From Dactylosporangium aurantiacum (GTDB lineage Bacteria > Actinomycetota > Actinomycetes > Mycobacteriales > Micromonosporaceae): a DNA stretch of 64,000 nt. Made by a program: the position numbers and the translations under genes. Positions 60,032 to 64,000 of the stretch are shown one piece after another (the first letter of the stretch is position 1; each line of letters starts with the position of its first letter). Location of the stretch: positions 51,613 to 115,612 of the forward strand of contig NZ_JNYJ01000061.1 in the NCBI RefSeq assembly GCF_000716715.1, in the 5' to 3' direction. The notes under the pieces were generated by a model, which made no database searches, was not told the origin of the DNA, and was given only the letters and a program-made list of their open reading frames with translations.

Positions 60032-62320
60032 TCACGCGGCGACCGTGAGCTGGGTGGCCAGGTGCGCCCGCAGGGCGTCGGCGGGCATCGGGCGGGCGAA
60101 GAGGAACCCCTGGGCGAAGCCGCAGTCCAGCTCGCGCAGGGCGGCGGCCTGCTCGCCGGTCTCCACGCCCTCGGCGACCGGCTGCAGGTACATGCTGCGG
60201 GCCAGCTCGACCACGGCGCGGAAGAGGGCCTTCTCCTGGCGGTCGGCGACCCGGGACACGAACGCCCGGTCGATCTTCAGCACGTCGATCGGCAGGGTGC
60301 GCAGGTACGCCAGGGACGAGTACCCGGTGCCGAAGTCGTCGATGGCGATCCGGACGCCGTGGGCGCGCAGCCGGGCCAGCCGCCGGCTGACCGCCTCGGT
60401 CTCCTCGACGGTCGCGGTCACCAGGACCGTCTCGGTGATCTCCAGGACGAGTGCGGCGCCGGGCAGCCCGGTGCGCTTGAGCGTGGCCAGGACGTCGTCG
60501 GCGAACCGCGGGTCGCGCAGCTGGCGGCCGGAGACGTTGACGGTGACGGAGATGCCGTGCGAGGCGTGCCAGGCGCGGGCGTCGGTGCAGGCGCGCTCCA
60601 GGACCCAGGCGCCGAGCCGGCAGATCAGCCCGGTCTCCTCGGCGACGGGCACGAACCGGACCGGCGACACCGCGGCGCCGTCGGGGGCGGTGAAGCGCAG
60701 CAGCGCCTCGACCGCGGCGACCCGGCCGGTGTGCACGTCGACGACCGGCTGGTAGTGCACGGCGAACCCGGACCCGCCGTCCACCGCGGCCCGCAGCTGG
60801 TCGGCCAGGACGGCGTGCGCGACGTGCGCGGCGCGCAGGCGCGGGTCGTAGCGCTCGGCGCGGTTGCGGCCCGCCTCCTTGGCCGCGTACAGGGCCAGGT
60901 CGGCGTTCTGCAGCGCCTCGCCGGTGCTCGCCGGCACGCCGCGGTAGACGCCGGCGCTCGCGGTGAGGTGCACCTCGCGGCCGTCGACGCGGTAGGGCCG
61001 GGCCAGGTCCGCGACGCACCGGTCGGCGAGCTCGTCCAGGCTGTCGAGGCGCGGGCTGACGACGGCGAACTCGTCGCCGCCGAGCCGGGCGACCAGGTCC
61101 CCGGACCCGGCGGCGGCCCGCAGCCGCTCGCCGGCCTGCAGCAGCAGCGCGTCGCCGGCCGGGTGGCCGAGGGTGTCGTTGACGTCCTTGAACCCGTCCA
61201 GGTCCATGATGAGCAGCCCGATCCCCGGTCCGGCGGCCCCGCCGAGGGCGTCGATGCCGGCCTGCAGCCGCAGCCGGAACTCCTCCCGGTTCGCCAGGCC
61301 CGTCAGCACGTCGTGCTGGGCGCGGAAGGCCAGCTCCCGCTGCAGCGACGTGCGCTCCCGCAGGGCCCGGCCGAGGCGCAGCACCATCGTCACCATGAGC
61401 GCCGCGGTGAGGGCGGCCGGCACGGCGGCGTGCGCCACCGCCGCGGCGCCGTGGCGGATGCCGATGGCGGCGACGAGGACGGCCGGGCCGAGCACGGCCA
61501 GGGCGATGAAGCCGGCGACGGGGGTGGCGCTCTCGTCGCCGGTGCGGGGGCGCTCGCCGACGTCGCGGATGCCGGGGTGCAGGCACGCGGCGGCGAGCAG
61601 GAGGCTCCACGTGAGCCATCCGGCCGACGTCACGGGGCTGGCGACGGCGTGGCCGCGACCCCACACGTACATGATCACGTGGCCGGCGTCGGTGAGGACC
61701 AGCGCCGCCGTCGAGGACAGCAGCAGCCCGGCCGCGACGCCGGGCCGCACCGCGAACGCGACCCGCAGCAGCAACGTCACCACCAGCAGGTCGCACACGG
61801 CGAGGGCGATGATGCCGGCCGTCGTCGCCTCGCCCAGCCCGGCCCGGGACGCCAGCGGGTACAGCACGAACGCCCACGCCAGCTGCGCCAGGCCGATGAG
61901 GGCGATGGCGGCGTCGAGCAGCCGGGTCGAGGACCACGGCCGCAGGCGGCGGGCGAGCAGCCACAGCGCGACCCCGGTCAGCGGGTAGCACAGCAGGTAG
62001 CCCACCTCCACCGCCGGCGCCGGCCGCGGCACGGCGGTCCTCACGGCGGTGGTGAGGGCCGACGCGGCGACGCCCGCGACCAGCAGCCAGTACGCGACCG
62101 CCGGTGCCGGCCGGTGCCGGCGCAGCCCGACCACGGCCGCGCCCAGGCACGCCACCTGGACCACGACCCACCAGCCGCCGGCGCCGTCCGGGGTCGCGGC
62201 GGCGGCCACAGCGGACGCCACGGCGGCGCACGTCAAGAACCACAGCCAGATCCTCACCGTTCCATTCAGCGGGCCGCCGGGTGCCGGCCGGTTCCGCCGC
62301 GGGGTGCGAACGGGGTCCAC
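60032..62320 (-). CDS. Membrane GGDEF-EAL cyclic-di-GMP enzyme
   Basis: A 762-residue protein: eight or nine membrane helices (about 20-310), then GGDEF with intact RLGGDEF active site and TLGHPAGDALL, then EAL with VEALLRF, the substrate and metal residues TETVL and DDFGTGYSS, and AEGVET. Both domains look catalytically complete, so it can make and degrade c-di-GMP, perhaps controlled by the membrane part (MASE-like). GTG at 62320, or GTG 62257 just before the first helix; neither has a clear ribosome site. Divergent from the sortase. Confidence 0.9.
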   Translation of the reverse strand: MDPVRTPRRNRPAPGGPLNGTVRIWLWFLTCAAVASAVAAAATPDGAGGWWVVVQVACLGAAVVGLRRHRPAPAVAYWLLVAGVAASALTTAVRTAVPRPAPAVEVGYLLCYPLTGVALWLLARRLRPWSSTRLLDAAIALIGLAQLAWAFVLYPLASRAGLGEATTAGIIALAVCDLLVVTLLLRVAFAVRPGVAAGLLLSSTAALVLTDAGHVIMYVWGRGHAVASPVTSAGWLTWSLLLAAACLHPGIRDVGERPRTGDESATPVAGFIALAVLGPAVLVAAIGIRHGAAAVAHAAVPAALTAALMVTMVLRLGRALRERTSLQRELAFRAQHDVLTGLANREEFRLRLQAGIDALGGAAGPGIGLLIMDLDGFKDVNDTLGHPAGDALLLQAGERLRAAAGSGDLVARLGGDEFAVVSPRLDSLDELADRCVADLARPYRVDGREVHLTASAGVYRGVPASTGEALQNADLALYAAKEAGRNRAERYDPRLRAAHVAHAVLADQLRAAVDGGSGFAVHYQPVVDVHTGRVAAVEALLRFTAPDGAAVSPVRFVPVAEETGLICRLGAWVLERACTDARAWHASHGISVTVNVSGRQLRDPRFADDVLATLKRTGLPGAALVLEITETVLVTATVEETEAVSRRLARLRAHGVRIAIDDFGTGYSSLAYLRTLPIDVLKIDRAFVSRVADRQEKALFRAVVELARSMYLQPVAEGVETGEQAAALRELDCGFAQGFLFARPMPADALRAHLATQLTVAA

Positions 62321-62335
62321 CGCTCGGCTGAATGG
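62262..62335. promoter_or_regulatory. Inverted repeat CCATTCAGC...GCTGAATGG
   Basis: Nine-base perfect arms (62262-62270; 62327-62335) with 56 bp between, in the area where the two divergent genes begin. May be operator pair; if so the GGDEF-EAL start would be 62257. Confidence 0.3.
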
Positions 62336-62348
62336 TGACGGAAGCGGC

Positions 62349-62382
62349 TTGTGCCCAAATATTGAGGCCTATAGTCCATTTT
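62349..62382 (+). promoter_or_regulatory. Leaderless promoter of the sortase gene
   Basis: A -10 box TATAGT at 62370-62375 lies 7 nt before GTG 62383, the usual distance from -10 to transcription start, so the mRNA probably begins at the start codon. A weak TTGTGC lies 15 nt upstream as -35. Confidence 0.55.
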
Positions 62383-63117
62383 GTGGGTACCGGCAGAGGC
62401 GGCGACCGGACGACCCGCCTGCTCCTGCTGGCCGCGATCCTGCTGCTCGCCTCGGGTGTGACGGCGGGCGGCGTGACGGCCTGGAACTGGTGGGGCCGGG
62501 TCCGCGCGGTCCACGCCGCGCAGGAGCGGCTCGCCGCCGAGTGGGCGCGGGACGGCCGGCGCACCCACGCCGGCGCTGCCGCCGCGGCCGAGGCGGCCGG
62601 GCGCAGACCCCCGGCGCCGATGCCGTTCGGCGGCGCGCCGCGGGACACCGATGGCGCCGCCGGGCAGGACGCCGGGGCGGGCGACGGCGGGCCGGTCGCG
62701 CTGCTGCACGTGCCGACGCTGCACCTGAAGCTGTACGTGGTCGAAGGCTCCGACGAGGCGCGGCTCATGCTCGGCCCCGGGCGCATCCCCGGCACCGCCG
62801 CGTTCGGTGAGACCGGCAACACGGGTATCGCCGGGCACCGCTACCCGGGCGTCTTCTGGGACCTCGACGAGCTGGAGGTCAGCGCCCCCGTCGTGGTGGA
62901 GACCCGCGACACGTGGCTCGTCTACCGGGTCGTCGACGCGAGCGTGGTCCAACCGGAGCAGAGCGAGGTGCTCGCCCCGCCGGCGCCCGGCGCCGGTCCG
63001 CTGCTCACGCTGGTCACCTGCGAGCCGAAGCTCAGCACCGCGCGCCGCCTGATCCGGCAGGCCACCCTGGTGCGCCGCGACCCCGTCGGCGGGCCGCCAC
63101 CGGTCGAGCTCGGCTGA
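62383..63117 (+). CDS. Class E sortase
   Basis: A 244-residue sortase. N-terminal membrane anchor (RLLLLAAILLLASGVTAGG), Ala-rich linker, then the sortase beta-barrel: VPTLHLKLYVVEG, catalytic His in NTGIAGHRYPGVFW, catalytic Cys in LLTLVTCEPKL and Arg in STARRLIRQ. Actinobacterial class E sortases anchor proteins with LAXTG signals to peptidoglycan; no substrate is encoded here. GTG 62383 is chosen because a -10 box 7 nt upstream implies a leaderless message; ATG 62332 is the alternative. Confidence 0.9.
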   Translation: MGTGRGGDRTTRLLLLAAILLLASGVTAGGVTAWNWWGRVRAVHAAQERLAAEWARDGRRTHAGAAAAAEAAGRRPPAPMPFGGAPRDTDGAAGQDAGAGDGGPVALLHVPTLHLKLYVVEGSDEARLMLGPGRIPGTAAFGETGNTGIAGHRYPGVFWDLDELEVSAPVVVETRDTWLVYRVVDASVVQPEQSEVLAPPAPGAGPLLTLVTCEPKLSTARRLIRQATLVRRDPVGGPPPVELG

Positions 63118-63277
63118 CCCGCTCGACACCGTGCGTGACGGTCTGATTACCAGAACGCAACGAATCTCCTTGACCGGCCCCGCATCATGCCGATTGTCCA
63201 GTGAGTTCGCCGCCGGGAGCGCGGCGCGCGGACCCTGTGCGTGGTTTGTCCCGGTGAGGGCTGAAGGGAGCCTGGCC

Positions 63278-64000
63278 GTGAGCGACTTGGGTGACATCGT
63301 TCAGGAGTTCCTCGTGGAGTCGCACGAGAACCTGGACCAGTTGGACCGGGACCTGGTGGCGTTGGAGGCGGCGCCGGGGTCGCGGGAGGAGCTGGCCGGC
63401 GACGACACCGGCGTCATCGCGGCCGTCAACGCCTGCATCACCGACGGCTCGACCCCCGCCGCCGCGCCCGCCCCCGCTGCCGCCGCGCCCGCCCCCGCTG
63501 CCGCCGCCGCGCCCGCCGCCGACGCGCAGGCGGCGGCCGCTGACGCCGGAGCGCAGTCCGCCGCACCGGCCGCCGCCGCACCGGCCGCGGACGCACAGGT
63601 CGACGCGCAGGTCGCCGGGGTGGTCCAGGGCACCGTCGTCGACCCGACGCCGGTCGTCGAGGTCGTGGTCGAGCCGGTCGTCGTCGTCCAGGCCCCCGCC
63701 GCGGCGGCCGCCACCCCCGTCGCCGCGGCGCCACCGGCCGCCGCGCCCGCCCCCGCTGCTGCCGCCGCATCCGCCCCCGCTGCTGCCGCCGCGCCCGCGT
63801 CCGCCTCCGCGCCCGCCGCCTCGGCTGCCGCATCCGCCTCCGCCTCCGGTTCCGGGTCCGCTTCCGGGCGGACCGCCCCGGCCGGCGGTGGTGGTGCTGG
63901 TGGTGGTGGTACGCCGCCGGCTGTGCCGCCCGTGGGTCGGGCTGCGGGTGGTGAGGGTGGTGAGGATGCGGTGTCGAAGCGGAGTGTGGCGGATCAGTCG
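63278..64000 (+). CDS. cheA: Chemotaxis kinase CheA, 5' part; Hpt core deleted
   Basis: The gene opens with VSDLGDIVQEFLVESHENLD and VALEAAPGSREELAGDD, then VIAAVNACITDG, matching the first helix and the last helix of the CheA P1 (Hpt) domain of actinobacteria, but the region between, with the phosphorylated His (HTIKG), is absent: only about 45 residues instead of about 120. An Ala/Pro linker of about 140 residues follows, then DAVSKRSVADQS, the start of the P3 dimer domain; the gene continues past the window end. Frame is intact. GTG 63278 with AAGGGAG upstream. If real, this CheA could not be phosphorylated at its usual site. Confidence 0.8.
   Translation, partial: MSDLGDIVQEFLVESHENLDQLDRDLVALEAAPGSREELAGDDTGVIAAVNACITDGSTPAAAPAPAAAAPAPAAAAAPAADAQAAAADAGAQSAAPAAAAPAADAQVDAQVAGVVQGTVVDPTPVVEVVVEPVVVVQAPAAAAATPVAAAPPAAAPAPAAAAASAPAAAAAPASASAPAASAAASASASGSGSASGRTAPAGGGGAGGGGTPPAVPPVGRAAGGEGGEDAVSKRSVADQS

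Noticed and set aside
63170..63210. FliA-type promoter before cheA (GCCGATTG)
   Set aside because: The -10-like octamer differs from GCCGATAA in two bases and no TAAA box lies at the right distance.

Overview
The window is GC-rich chromosomal DNA of a filamentous actinobacterium, most likely a member of the Micromonosporaceae (Actinoplanes or Dactylosporangium type). The evidence is high GC with G/C third positions, GTG/TTG and leaderless starts, a conservon operon, a SARP regulator, GAF/ANTAR and SigB-like regulators, a class E sortase, and chemotaxis genes (a methyl-accepting protein and the start of cheA) as expected in lineages with flagellated spores. The family-level placement is inference; no rRNA is present.

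Layout. 1-3 kb: a truncated FAD oxidoreductase, a degenerate HldE-like kinase, a repeat-rich gap and a small anchored protein. 3.1-7.2 kb: a four-gene conservon (sensor kinase, roadblock, DUF742, small GTPase). 7.1-17.7 kb: an FAD/NAD(P) protein, an APC permease, a 13-residue-periodic calcium-loop protein, hemerythrin, a large SARP-ATPase, a membrane protein and an MMPL exporter. 17.7-19.2 kb: NADAR enzyme translationally coupled to a repetitive membrane protein. 19.2-24.8 kb: a two-component system divergent from a lipoprotein/adaptor/ATPase/permease exporter. 24.8-33.4 kb: glycosyltransferase, giant HEAT-like protein with a 15-bp minisatellite, DUF1254 protein, HrpB helicase. 33.5-44.1 kb: GNAT, DoxX, VOC with MmyB-type regulator, MCP, EcsC, a frameshifted XRE/DUF5753 gene, a beta-propeller membrane protein and a secreted peptidase-like hydrolase. 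44.1-46.6 kb: a lower-GC zone with two small membrane-protein genes and decayed gene ends, next to a tRNA-Lys(CUU).

46.7-53.3 kb: a small acidic ORF, a LacI regulator divergent from an alpha-glucoside uptake and hydrolysis operon (binding protein, two permeases, GH13 glucosidase) with a cre-like operator and a strong intercistronic hairpin. 53.4-59.2 kb: single-domain response regulator, secreted subtilase, and a stress-regulation cluster: GAF/ANTAR protein, a STAS-sigma factor fusion and a STAS-HATPase fusion, two of them behind SigB-type promoters, plus a phosphoribosyltransferase. 59.5-64 kb: HAD-like phosphatase, membrane GGDEF-EAL protein, leaderless class E sortase, and a cheA whose Hpt core (with the phosphorylated His) appears to be deleted.

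The observations most worth following are the Hpt-less CheA, the STAS-sigma/STAS-kinase pair with non-serine phospho-sites, the NADAR-membrane repeat pair, the minisatellite in the HEAT-like protein, and the decayed zone beside tRNA-Lys.
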